From Aureobasidium sp. EXF-3400 (Eukaryota > Ascomycota > Dothideomycetes > Dothideales > Saccotheciaceae), in the NCBI GenBank assembly GCA_024195585.1, contig SWBL01000073.1, forward strand, positions 62,001-126,000: a DNA stretch of 64,000 nucleotides, written 5' to 3'. The notes beneath the pieces were generated by a model. It saw nothing but the letters and a program-made list of their open reading frames with translations, ran no database searches and was not told the DNA's origin. Each line of letters starts with the position of its first letter. Position 1 is the stretch's first letter. Below, piece after piece: positions 47,124 to 57,909 of the stretch. A program made the translations under genes and the position numbers.

Positions 47124-47493
47124 GCCAGACGATGTGAGCAAGAGAGGCAAGAGGATGAGAAAGAGGGAACAGCGGCAAGGAGTTGGAGGCCATGGCTTGA
47201 GCGTTATATTCTTCTTAGGCTCGACAACAATACTTGTATCTAGCCAGCAGCGGACACAATACTATGCAGGGTTTTTGAGCACGTAATGATGCCGCGTAAT
47301 TCTCGGACCTTCTAACCTCGGGACTTGTTGTAGTGGTAGAGGCTCAGTGCTAGTTTATGGGTGGTCGAGCGGTCTCTGGGTGAGTCTTCGCTCCAATGCT
47401 GAGTTGGCGAGAGACCAAGTATGTTAGGCATAGAATGCATGGCTATGCGAGGGGTGGTCGCAGTGGTTCGATGGTGTAGGCATAACGGTTAGG
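47124..47493. other. Convergent intergenic region
   Basis: These 370 bases lie between the stop codons of the acidic-protein gene and the Alba-like gene. I checked for a tRNA around 47330-47420 and found none that folds. Confidence 0.5.
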
Positions 47494-47995
47494 TCAACCG
47501 ATTTGTTCTCTACGAAAAGCGAGTCAGCAAGACATGCAATATTGATGGTAGACAGAGATATGGGCACCCATAAGCTTGTTTGAGCTCCTTGATGGGGTTA
47601 AGACTCAGATAGGTAGTCATTGTAGGCACGTTTCTGACGGCGTTTCTCTGCTCAACCTTTTCGAAAGCGGGCTCGTCGTCGCTCATAGCATCTTGATTGG
47701 TCGCGTCGTTGGTGGTTGGGGTGGTCTCGATCAATTCAGAAGCGAGAGCATTGTATTGGTAGATCTTCAGTCCATTCTCTTTCAGCTCTCTCTTTGCAAT
47801 CTCGACAATGCTAATGAGCTTGTTGGCGACGAGAGCTTTGGCGTGGAGAGCGACGATGGCAGGTTTGCTGTCGGCCGGTGTCGACTTGATGTGGGCGATC
47901 AGGGACGTTGTTCGGTTGGAGATGCTGCTCGACGAGATGACACTCAACTGCAGGAGTGTGTACTTGGCTGACAGGTCGGGAGCAGCAGGAGCCAT
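47494..47995 (-). CDS. Alba-like nucleic-acid-binding protein
   Basis: CDS complement(47494..47509, 47568..47995), 147 aa. The core (residues about 25-85) has the Alba order: a beta strand with KPAIVALHAKALVANKLISI, then VEIAKRELKENGLKIYQYNA. This matches fungal Alba-fold DNA/RNA-binding proteins, relatives of Pop6/Pop7 and archaeal Alba. The C-terminus (VPTMTTYLSLNPIKELKQAY) is completed by a 16-base last exon giving GEQIG and stop; without splicing the frame would read 18 unrelated residues. An in-frame ATG at 48004 would add three residues. It is head-to-head with POP4, 133 bases between start codons. Confidence 0.75.
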
Positions 47996-48128
47996 GACTG
48001 ACATGAGTGGACGATGGGAATTCGGGTCAAAAAGTCGCGAAGCCAAAACTCCGCAATCACCTTGATGATGCCCTGCCAAGCGACCAACTTTTTGCGACCA
48101 TTCCATCTCTGTTACCAAACATCTAGTC
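47996..48128. promoter_or_regulatory. Short divergent promoter, Alba-like gene and POP4
   Basis: Only 133 bases separate the two start codons, so both transcripts must start inside or very near this interval. No TATA box is evident. Confidence 0.5.
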
Positions 48129-48889
48129 ATGGCCCCAGCAGAGAAGGAGCATCCTGCTCAATCTCTCCTCGCCCGTGCCCACGAGCCCACCATCTCCACT
48201 CAGATCTTCCGCGAAAAGGTCCAAAATCGTCCTCTTCTACTCCGACCTTCGTCACCCGATCCTCGCGAAAATGCCCGCTCCCAACGACAGAAAGCAAGAC
48301 TAGAAAAACAAAGAGCCAGCCGCAAGTCCAAGAAGCCTCGTCCCCTGACTGCAAAGCAAAAGAGACTCCTCGGTGTCTACGACATTCCTAAGGACCAGCG
48401 CAAATACGACATCTACCTGCCCATCTGGAAGCTATGGTGTGCCTACATGCGCGAAATCCTGGCAATGGACAAATCTCGTTACGTGAACGCCGCTGCTGTT
48501 GGTCCTCTGCTGGCCAGTGCAGACTATCACGGTGCCATGGTCGACGTTGTAAGATGTCGCTGCGTGGGAAGAGTAGGAATCAGAGGAATCGTTGTCAAGG
48601 ATACAAAGTTTACCATGGAAATTATTACTGCAAAGAATGAGCTAAAGAGTATGCTATCCAAACATACATCTAAGAGTGTCGCCATACTGACAGCATAATA
48701 GCCGTGCCCAAGGAATACACCGTCTTTAGATTCGAAGTACCCTTTGCCGAAGAGGATGGTGATGGTGATAACAATATGACCGAGCCGCGCAAACCATTCG
48801 TCTTTGAACTCCATGGATCACAATTTGAAAACAGGCCTGCCGATCGCGCAAACAGAAAGTTCAAACAGCACATCGATCCCGACTTGTGA
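48129..48889 (+). CDS. POP4: RNase P/RNase MRP subunit Pop4 (Rpp29)
   Basis: CDS join(48129..48648, 48702..48889), 235 aa. A basic N-terminal region (SRKSKKPRPLTAKQKRLLGV) leads into the Rpp29/UPF0086 Sm-like barrel: YDIYLPIWKLWCAYMREIL, then DYHGAMVDVVRCRCVGRVGI and GIVVKDTKFTMEIIT. It is a subunit of nuclear RNase P (tRNA 5' maturation) and RNase MRP (pre-rRNA cleavage). The intron (GTATGC to AATAG) joins NELKTVPKEYTVFRFEVP, which matches the conserved final strands. Confidence 0.94.
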
Positions 48890-49776
48890 AGACATTACTG
48901 CTCACCGAACATTTCACAACAACTCGTCTGCTCTTTTCGAGAATGGAAGCAATATTTACTTCTGAGCCAGAAACCTGCATCGTGTTTGGCTTGTAAGGCA
49001 TGATCGCCGCAAAGTCTGTCGCCGCTGGCTCCAACAAGCATTACCGTTCTGCCTTAACCTGGCCCGAGTGATCTTGGAAAACAGCAGAGTGATCTCAGGC
49101 GCTGTTTCCGAGCTCACAGCTGAAGCCGGTTGCGAAGATATTGTCATCAGACTTGATGAAAGCGCATCGTATTTCGCTCACCACCCAAGCAGGCACAGTC
49201 AGGCACGCGAGATGGACCCCCGAAAGGAGTTGGCTCATAACTACCATGTCTATGTTTCAACAAACAACAAGACATCTAGGCAGCCGGTCCTGCCGGTTTG
49301 ACCATGAGAAGGTTGAAGACAAGATCATTCTAACATCATCATAGCCATTATGTAGCACACGAACAATAATTACGAACCCTCATCTTTCTCTCACAGTATT
49401 ACTCGCTTTATTTTTTCTGCCATTGTGCCTTCATTGATTCACCAGAACATCCTCATGTAAAACTTAGTCTATAGAGATGCAAGAACAGGGTCACTAAAAA
49501 GAGACTACCATTCAGCATGCTGCATCAATCCGCCAAGCCCAGACTTTCTTCTCCGCTTTCCTTCCTTTCTCTCTTCCGCGCCCGCGCCGCTCTTCAACTT
49601 TCCAGACCCAGAACTTTTTTTTGTTACGACCACCATCTACCTTCTCTCACAACACAACCGCCCGCAGTGCGAACAGCGCCTATTCCGCCTTCCCAGATTA
49701 CTCGAGTTGCCAGAAGAACGCCTACACCATACACCGCAGCAGAGAATAAGAGGAGAATAAACCACCACTCGCCATC
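48890..49776. other. Intergenic region between POP4 and UTP11
   Basis: About 890 bases on the same-strand side of two plus-strand genes. Short open frames are not protein-like. Pyrimidine-rich stretches near 49540-49640 probably belong to the UTP11 promoter. Confidence 0.45.
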
Positions 49777-50765
49777 ATGTCGTCCATGCGCAACGCAGTC
49801 CAAAGGCGCAACCACAAAGAGCGCGCCCAACCCCTTGAGCGTCAAAAATGGGGTCTCTTGGAAAAGCACAAGGTACATATCTCTTTCTTTGCATTCAAGC
49901 AACTGGATCTTTCTTTCAAGAATTCACATTCAAATATTCTACAAGAGACAGAAACCTCATTCCAGAATTCATATTCGAAATATTCTACAGAAGCGAAAGA
50001 AAACTCCTCTAACAAGAAAAAAAATAACAGGACTACTCCCTCCGTGCAAAAGACCACAATGAAAAGAAACGCCGTCTCAAAGTCCTGCGCGAAAAGGCCG
50101 CCCAGCGCAACCCGGATGAATTCGCCTTCGGCATGATTACTAGAACCACAAAAAAGGGCGTCCAACAATCCACAAGAGGAAAAGACAATGGCTCCCAGGC
50201 GCCCATGAACATGGATATTGTCAAATTACTCAAGACACAGGATGCTGGTTACCTGCAGACCGTTCTACAACAGACCCGTCGCGCCAGAGAAAAGATTGAG
50301 AAGCAGGCTGTCTTGATGACTACTGGAGTAGATGCGTCTAGCATAAGCAAGAGAAAGGTCTTTGACGACAACGGCGAGCTGATTGAGGAGACAAAAAGGC
50401 AACCCGCGTTTGACAACGACGACGATATGGATCTGGATCTCGACGACCTGGCAGATCTGGGTGACCTTGATGGACTCGATGATCTTGATGGTATCGACGG
50501 AGATGGCAGCGGTAGCGAAGGTGGCAAGAGCGAGGGTGAGGAGAGTGACACCGAAGGCCTCTCAAAAGAAGAGATCAGACAGCGACGGAAGAAGAGACGC
50601 GCTCAGGAAGTGCTGCAAAATCATCTCGAAGCGCTCAAAGACCGCGAGCGTGACCTGTCTGTTGCTTTGAGCCAACTCCAGCATCAACGGGCACGCATGA
50701 ACAACACCGTCGGTGGCGTCAACAAAGAGGGCGTCAAGTTCAAGGTCAGGGAGAGAAAGCGTTGA
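49777..50765 (+). CDS. UTP11: U3 snoRNA-associated protein 11 (SSU processome)
   Basis: CDS join(49777..49872, 50031..50765), 276 aa. The N-terminus ([20 protein letters not shown]) and the sequence after the intron ([19 protein letters not shown], then PDEFAFGM) are diagnostic of Utp11, a component of the small-subunit processome that matures 18S rRNA. The middle has a long Asp-rich tract (residues about 160-195). The C-terminus ends in [11 protein letters not shown], as in homologs. The 158-base intron is longer than its neighbours and contains an imperfect direct repeat. Confidence 0.95.
49921..50002 (+). repeat. Imperfect direct repeat inside the UTP11 intron
   Basis: AATTCACATTCAAATATTCT at 49921 is repeated with a few changes at 49966 (AATTCATATTCGAAATATTC, then TACAGAAG). 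Units of about 30 bases lie 45 bases apart. Part of the repeat spans a GAATTC/TATTC-rich stretch. It is probably a local duplication. Confidence 0.5.
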
Positions 50766-50811
50766 AAGTGTGTTGTTGAGTCTTCATAAGGACACCAAGC
50801 CAAGCAAGATA

Positions 50812-51759
50812 TTACATGTTCTGCGAGGGAGCGCCCGCGCTCTCACCAGGTTTCTTCGAGTTCTGCGCCTCGTGTGTGCTGCTGGCACCATCCTCGTCGT
50901 ACAGTCCTTGCTCCTCGATGTATCTCACGACAGGCTCGGGGACCAAGTAGCGGATGCTCATGTCGCGTTTGCGGAACAGGCGGATTTTTGTGCTAGAAAT
51001 GTCGTTCTGCACCAGCTGCTGTACAACGTGGATGTTGTCTTTCCACTGCTGTAGTGTTGACAAGGCTTCATCGATGTCGGTACCCGCTCGCTATTTTGTG
51101 TTAATACGGTTCTCATAGGGAAGGATATGCGAGTAGTAGCAGCTTACCTCGATGATGAAGGCACCAAAGTTGCTCAGAATGTAATCGATATCCTTAGGGG
51201 CCCAAACACCGGGTGCTGACATTGTTTGGATCAGATCTGCACCAGCGAGCAGGGCAATCTTGGCCTTCTTGGGACCTTGCGGAGTATTGAACGGTTCACG
51301 GGATGTGTTGATTTCGTGCTCAAAGTGGTCAAGCACCTTTGCCGTCTCCAGGTAGTCCTCGTGAAGAGCCTCCCATGGGTCCACTGTAGCACAAAAAGTC
51401 AGAGATGCAATAGTCCAAAATTTATCCAAGTAACAAAACATACCACTAATCCAGCTGCTTTGCTCAACTGCAAGACTGCACATGTTGATTCGGTGTTCGG
51501 CCTTGACGAGGCCACTCTTCTTGTATGCATCACCCACAGCACTGATGTAAGCACCAACGACCTCGAAGTTTGTGTTGAAGCGTGCGTAATCGGCGGCCAT
51601 CTCGAACATTCTCAGATGCAGGAAGGTGATAGGGCTGAAGGAACCGCAAGCCACAAGTACCAGCGGTGTCCTCGAGGGGTCCTTCAGTTCTGATTGCAAG
51701 CGCTCGGTGGGAAATGTGTAGTTGTCCATTGTCATGGTTCCAGCAGGTGCAGAAGACAT
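50812..51759 (-). CDS. NMA1: Nicotinamide mononucleotide adenylyltransferase
   Basis: CDS complement(50812..51090, 51148..51383, 51444..51759), 276 aa. It makes NAD+ (or its deamido form) from NMN/NaMN and ATP. The nucleotidyltransferase motif GSFSPITFLHLRMFEMA lies near residue 39; the second substrate motif is ISSTKIRLFRKR near the C-terminus. LAGADLIQTM and WAPKDIDYILSNFGAFIIE are also conserved. Introns keep phase (EQSSWISVDPWEALHEDY and AFIIERAGTDIDEAL). The ATG at 51759 gives the usual fungal length. The frame stays open for 142 more codons upstream to an ATG at 52185, with an Arg/Ser-rich, acid-poor end resembling a mitochondrial presequence. Confidence 0.94.
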
Positions 51760-52773
51760 GGCGACAAGATTGGAGAGTGTGTGATAATGACGGCGGGTTC
51801 GGAAGGCGTCGGATATCTTGGATTGGACTGAATGGGCGGAGCAGACGGTCGAGAGGTGGTGGTAGAATGGACGACGGCTGCTGAGCGAATTCCTCTTGGA
51901 TACGAAAAGCGGTAGTTGCGACAATGGCGGCTTTGCGCCGGGCAGACAGCGGGGTGGTGGCGTGGTGGGCGAGTGACGGGCGATGAAGTCGAGCCTTGTT
52001 TGCCTGAGAGACGCCGTTATGATGGTATCGGAGTGGTCGAAGGTTGAAAAGCAAAAATGCGATGGCAGAGATTGGTCGTCTATGGGTGGGAAATGACTTG
52101 GAACGTGGGTGAATGGATGCGATCGAGACTCGGGATGAGGGGTTGCTGCCGTTCGTATCTTTTGCTGAAAAATCACGTGGAGCACGATGCGTTTAACTCC
52201 GGTTTCGCTGTCTCTAGGATGAGGGCTTGCGGTTGAAGCCTATTCTTCAGTCGAATGGACGTGGGTCGATAAATAGTGGTTGTTTGTCAATGGGCTGGAG
52301 TCCAGGCAGTCGCGGTGCAATAAAATGATTCAGTGCGACAAAGACGAAATCCCAAAAGTCGCTGCTGCCTCGGACCTCCCCTCCATATTATTATCGTGAA
52401 AGACAAACGATGACATCGCGGCCTGCCGTCTCACGCGTATGCCCGTCATCAAGCTGTCTATCAACTGTCTAAAGGCACGTGTATGGCTCGACTGATAAGA
52501 CTGGCAATCAATTGCGTGGCATAGCTACGTGTATGTGAGTGATCGTCTCGGGTGCCTGCGGACTGAAAGCTATCTCTCAATGTCTTGATGCACGTCACAG
52601 ACTCTGTCCCAACACCTAAAATGTAGTTTTGAGAACAAAGACCGTCTGAGACCAACATTCGAGTTGAGTGGACACCATCCACTCTGCCTACCTATTTGAC
52701 CAGCGGTGCAAAAAGAAAGACATCGTGCTATCTACTCACGATGATGCGAGTAGATTGATAATTCGCAAAAAAG
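51760..52773. other. Upstream region of NMA1, up to the tRNA gene
   Basis: About 1 kb. The first 426 bases keep the NMA1 reading frame open and may encode an N-terminal extension or be 5' leader. The rest shows no gene that I can support. Confidence 0.45.
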
Positions 52774-52872
52774 TATCCCTAGCGAGATTCGAACTCGCGA
52801 CTTTCGCATTGCATAATCTGCTCCACTGGAGCAATTATAAGAACGACACGCTAGCCGCTGCGTCACAGGGAT
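52774..52872 (-). tRNA. tRNA-Ile (anticodon UAU) with intron
   Basis: The minus strand folds as a full clover leaf: 7-bp acceptor stem (ATCCCTG with TAGGGAT), D stem ACGC/GCGT, T stem GCGAG/CTCGC with loop TTCGAAT, and a discriminator A. The anticodon loop CTTATAA gives anticodon TAT (UAU, reading AUA; U34 is pseudouridine in known cases). An intron of about 26 bases follows position 37; the mature tRNA is 73 nt. One mismatch is seen at the bottom of the anticodon stem. Six T directly downstream (52766-52771 on the minus strand) form a Pol III terminator. UAU tRNA-Ile genes commonly carry introns in fungi. Confidence 0.93.
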
Positions 52873-53401
52873 TAGTAGCAACGGTGCAATTTTCAAACAA
52901 TAAGTTGCATTACTCAATCGATGCTTTCCTCTTGGAATACAACTTGCCTCGCCGGCGCGCTCTTCTTTCGAGTCCCAATCATCACAATGCTCTGGAAGTG
53001 GTAAGACCACACAAGTTCAGAACAGTCACCAAGCGGAAGTCAAAGCCTGATCCCAAAGATTCAATGGTAAGATCTGGTAGAATCCGAGAAAAGAGAAAAC
53101 TTCTATCGTTGCCAAATTGCACAAAACTTTTGCGGTTCGCCTAAATCCGGCTCCTAAGCAAGCTTTTTTCCTCCTCCTTCACGGCAACTCAACAAAGACA
53201 GGCATCGGCAGTTCTCAGTCCTGGTAAGACCAACGGCCTGGATATCTGAGACGGAAAGAAAATGATCATGAGAAGTTTTGAAGGAATTCAAATTAACAAT
53301 GCGTTAGGCGCAAAATGCAAACTGGGGGATATCAAAACGTTGTCCTCTATCACCATGCCGTGAATTACAAAGCTGTACAAATCCGTAACGATCTATTTCA
53401 T
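52873..53401. other. Intergenic region between tRNA-Ile and CYP51
   Basis: These 529 bases include the CYP51 3' flank. No additional gene was seen. Confidence 0.5.
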
Positions 53402-55137
53402 CTATGCTTTCTCGTTGACTCTTTTCTCGTAATGAATTGAGGCCGGTGCCAGAGGGCGCGAGAACAGAGACTGCAAACATGAGTCAGTATGGGGTCACAG
53501 AGGAAGTAAACAGCAGATCAAAACATACCGAATAGTCAGTGTCAACAACACCCTCGCGACCATTAAGGTTGCGGAACTTGAAAGATTGAACCATGGTCAC
53601 AAGGATGGTTTGCAGCTGCACATAGGCGAACTGCTCACCAATGCAACGATGTCTACCAGCACCGAAAGGAAGATATGGTGAGCTGGCACCCTTGGATACC
53701 AAGCCGTAACCGTAGTCAGTCTTCTCGTCGTCTTCTACGTTCGCAGCAATAACAGGCTTGAGTTCTGCGTATTTGCCAGTGGCCTCAGCGTCCCAGCGAT
53801 GCGGCTCCCAAAGCATAGGCTCGGGGAAGTACTCGGAACACTTGGATGTAACACCAGGGGCGGCGAGCAGAACGTGAGTGGTGGGAATAACGTAGGGAGT
53901 ACCCTCGACAGGCATCGGCGACTTGACAGCACGCATGATACTGTGGATAGGGCTGTGAAGACGCAGAGTCTCCTTGACGACCTGAGAGTGCAGAGGCAAG
54001 CGAGAGAGATCCTCGAAGGTCAACTCGGGCAGATCAGCACCAAGAACAGCCTTCTGTTCGGCAAGCAACTCTTCAACAATGTCAGGGCGAGAAGCCAGAC
54101 GAAGCAGAATCCAAGAGATAGAGGCAGAAGAACTGTGTTGGCCAGCCATGAGCAGAGCAATCATCATGTGAGCAATTTCCTTGTCGGGGATCATCTGGCC
54201 AGTCTTGTACTCGCAGTTCATCAGGTTCCAAATCATGTCCGTCTCGCCGTCTTCGGGTTCTGTCTTGCCACTATCGCGTCTGGCCTTGATGATTTCCATG
54301 TAAGTCTCGGTCATCTTGCGTTGAGCAGCGTCGCGCTTGCGGTTCTGAGGAAGAGGAGCCCAGGGAAGCATGAAGTTGATGGGAGTGAAACCCATGTCGA
54401 GATCGTGGTATAGGTCGGCGAAGGTGCTGTCGAACTTTGCGCGGACTTCCTTGCCCTGGAGCGAACGACTGGCAGTGTAGATTGTCAACTCGGCCATGGC
54501 CTTGGGAACGTTGAGTTCGCCGGCATTGCCCTTGAACCAGTTGGAGTTTGCGAAAAAGTCCTTTGTCTCGGCGGCGATGACGGAAACGTAGGAGCGGAGA
54601 GCGTCGGTGGTCAAGCCAAACTTGACAAACTTCTTCTGCTCCATGAGCTTGGAGTTGGGGCAATCGTAGACAACATCGGTGCCAAAGACGGGAGTGGTCA
54701 GGGGGCTGTAGATCTCTTCGGCGTTGACGTCCTTGAGCTTGCCGTTGAGAATGAAGTCGTTGCCCTTGGTACCTAAGCAGACAGTGGTCTTCTTACCGAG
54801 CAAGATGAAGGTGAAGACATCACCATACTGCGATCAAGTCAGATGGGGTGGTTTGGAGGTTGAGTTGTTGGGCAGAGCAACAGACCTGTTGACGGCACTT
54901 GAAGAAGAACTTGTAGGGGTCAATGCCGTAGGTGATGGTGCTGCCAATGAAGGGGACCCAGTGGAAGACGAGTGGCGGCTCAGAGCCCTTGCGACGGACA
55001 GGCAGCAGTTGCGAGAGTACATTGAGGACAATGGCGAGAACGAAAGCCGCGCCGCCGACAATCGCGATGGCGAGCCAGAGAGGCTTGTCGCCCAAGTGCG
55101 CCGAAACGGTGTCGGTAACAGTGGCCAAGAGTCCCAT
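53402..55137 (-). CDS. ERG11: Sterol 14-alpha-demethylase (CYP51)
   Basis: CDS complement(53402..53470, 53529..54827, 54886..55137), 539 aa. This ER cytochrome P450 removes the 14-alpha-methyl group of lanosterol/eburicol in ergosterol synthesis and is the target of azole fungicides. An N-terminal membrane anchor (residues about 18-42) is followed by [16 protein letters not shown] and the SRS1 segment [20 protein letters not shown], with Tyr near position 138. The I-helix is [11 protein letters not shown], the ExxR is KETLRLHSP, and the heme loop [12 protein letters not shown] has Cys near 479. The tyrosine and heme-loop glycines often altered in azole-resistant strains have the usual residues. 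The last exon ([17 protein letters not shown]) completes the family C-terminus. Confidence 0.97.
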
Positions 55138-55436
55138 TGTTGGTTGACTGAGGTTCAAGGAAGAGGAACAGGTCGCCGTGAAGGGCGTCTCGAACTCTGG
55201 TAATTAGCTATTATTGTTGCCCCTAAAATTATGGAATTATGGCCTGACTTGCCGATCCGCAAAGCCACTCCCAGCAAAGCCACTCAACTCGAGCCACTCA
55301 GTTCACGTACGATTACCCCCTTGCTTGCATTATCAAAGGTCATCCATCATGCCATTGCTTCATCGTCATTTTACAAAAACATTCGACTTTTCAATTTCGA
55401 CTTTTTGATAGTTATCGTACCATTGCTTTCTATGCG

Positions 55437-57562
55437 TTATGCTTTTGTCTCTTTTGCCTTCGCCTTCTCCTTCGCAATCTCTTCCTCTCCGTAAAGCGTT
55501 TCATCTCCCTTGCCTCCCATCTTGACAAACTCGTCCGGGTTTCTTTCGTGTGCCGGGACCGCCTCTTTGACGTTCGTCTTCTTGGCTTGATCCTTGTTCT
55601 GTTCCCAGATCTTGATGTCTCGATCGTCCTTCTGAGTAGCCTGCGTCTTGAAGAACGTTGCGTCGTTGATGGAGCTTAGCAATGTCCTCTCGCGGACCGG
55701 CTTTCTCTTGGAGAAATCCAACTTGCCCATTGCTCCTGTCAGGCCATCTGTGCTCTCCATACTTGCTCCAAAGCTCATCTGTCCATCCGCGCGTGCTGTA
55801 GTCCATGGGTGCTCCAGGCATTCATCTATCGTGATTCTCTTTTCAACATCAACTGTGAGCATCCTGTCAATCAGGTCGAGTGCTGGATCACCAACGCTGT
55901 CCCAGTAAGGGCTAGGGTAATCAAATCGACCCATCCTGATTTGCTGGCTGAGCGTGTAAGGGTTCTCGGGAGAGTAAAGCTCGTCGCTGAACGGAGGGAA
56001 CCCACACAGGCAGATGTACAAGACAACACCCAGCGACCATACATCAACAGCCCGTGTGTACCTGCGACGGTTGCCTTGCTCCAAAATCTCGGGTGCAACG
56101 TACGATGGTGTACCGCAAAGAGTGGATGTGAATGACTCTTCTCCAATGATCTTGGCAAGTCCAAAGTCGGCAATCTTGATGTTGAGATCACGGTCGATGA
56201 GAAGGATGTTTTCGGGTTTGATATCGCGGTGGACAATGTTGCGTTCGTGCTGTAGAAACATGTTAAGAATGAAAATCTGAGAATCACAAAGGTCAAAACA
56301 TACCAGATATTTAATGCCTTGGAAAAGCTGGACAAAGATCTTTCTTGTTTCAGCCTCGCTCAGCTTGTGTTTTGCCACGATCCAGTTGAACAGTTCGCCT
56401 TCGGGAGCAAGCTCAAGGATCAAGTAAACGCCATCGCTCTCATCGAACGTGTCCTTGAGGCAGAGGACATTAGGGTGCGAGACTCCCATCAAAACACCAA
56501 TTTCTTGTTGTAGGCCATCTACTCTGCTCCTCTCCTCAGCGGCCTGCGAATTAGTGGTCGTTCGACGCTTCTCGAACTTTTTGACAGCAAAGCGAGCACC
56601 AGTGCACTTTTCAGTGCACAGATAGACTGTCGCGAAGTGGCCTTTTCCGAGCTGGCCTTGAATCGAGTATTGTTGGCGGAAGCCATTGGTGTCGCGTATG
56701 CTCGGGTATCGGAAGATGAAGCGAGCCACGTCCAGAATGGACAATTCATCGCCGTCATAGAGATCGCGTCTCTTGTTCCGACCAACTATAGCATTGTTGA
56801 CGTACGTGCCGTTGCCTGAGAGGTCCTCGACGACAGCAACCTGGTCACCATCTTTGTTTTCACAGAACAGCAGACAATGGCGATTACTGACGGTGGGCGT
56901 CTTGATGATACGATCTGGTCATAAGCTGGTCAGTTTGGCACCCTTGTCTAAAGCGAGAATAACACTGACCACACTCAGGATGCCTCCCTATCAGATAGCC
57001 ACCAGCGGGGACACCTTTGTCTGCCTTCTCCTTTTCATATGACTCCTCTTGGTTAAGATACTCGTCGCGCGACACTGCACTCTTACCATTGGTGCGACCA
57101 ACTATTGATTGAGGTACGGGGCATGCTGCTCGGCGTCTCAAGACCAGAGGTTCCGAAACTCCGTCGAGTGGTACGAGATAACCCCAGACTCCTTCGGCTT
57201 CCTCGTCCTCAACTTCGTAGCTGATGGGTGGTGGCGGCAAGAACTGACTGTAGGGCTGGGTGTCGGACGGAGGCGAGTGCAGACCAGCGGCAAGGGGAGG
57301 GGAAGATTGGGGCTTCTCTGATGGCTGCGATGCGGCGTTCGAGGTGGACAATTGGCCTTCGGTCGAGTCTGAGGCTTTGTGCGTGTCTGGAGATGGCAAA
57401 TGTGTGGGTTGGGCGAAGCGAGGCTTCTTCTGCGAGTCATTTTCAATCTCGTCCGTTGACGCCTGTGGGTGGATGTCAGTACAAGAGGTGAACACCAGAG
57501 AAAAGACAACACACCCTCGCTCTCTTTAGTGGAGTCTGGTTCTCTTCTGCGGCAGGGGCCAT
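55437..57562 (-). CDS. FHA-domain checkpoint kinase (Cds1/Chk2/PRD-4 type)
   Basis: CDS complement(55437..56249, 56304..56914, 56970..57462, 57515..57562), 654 aa. A disordered Ser/Pro-rich N-terminus leads to an FHA domain (residues about 145-235: GGYLIGRHPECD, SNRHCLLF, LSGNGTYVNN) that binds phosphothreonine. The kinase domain (about 263-535) has GQLGKGHFATVYLC, FAVKKF, HRDIKPEN near 391, IADFGLAK and GTPSYVAPEI. This architecture is the DNA-damage checkpoint effector Cds1/Chk2 (PRD-4 in Neurospora). The 54-base intron after GIKYL is a multiple of three without stop, so it could be retained. The C-terminus is charged and ends in a Lys/Ala-rich stretch. Confidence 0.93.
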
Positions 57563-57909
57563 GGCGGAATCGCAACTCGTGCGGTGCGATGCGATGCAGC
57601 ACGACGAGATGAGATGAGATGCGATGATGGTACAGGTAGACTAGCTGGAGAAGAGGATTGCAGATGGCTGAATCGATAAAAACATGGAGTAATACAAGTA
57701 GAGCGCGTCGAAGGGAGCTTGCTAAGAGTCTGACCAATGCAAGCCGTACCTTCTGGCTACTGCACACTACCAACTATGATGGAATTGCCAAGGAAGCCCC
57801 GGATAACTCTATCGAGAGTCTCGATCTTGCTCGGTTTTGAACTCGTTAATGCAACTGAACAGCCCTCTGCCCCGTCTTGCCTTCGAGACATGCACACGGT
57901 GCGTCCGCG
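57563..57909. promoter_or_regulatory. Divergent promoter region, checkpoint kinase and ATG10
   Basis: This is 347 bases between start codons. A run of GATGCGATG/GAGATGAGATG-like repeats at about 57578-57630 lies in the kinase leader. No TATA box is evident. Confidence 0.45.

Noticed and set aside
47320..47420. Possible tRNA (TAGTGGTAGAGGC-like A-box)
   Set aside because: No matching B box or acceptor stem pairing could be found on either strand.
7164..50765. A functional cluster of ribosome and RNA biogenesis genes
   Set aside because: JIP5, RSA4, UTP11, POP4 and others are spread among unrelated genes on both strands; such genes are common, so clustering is not supported.
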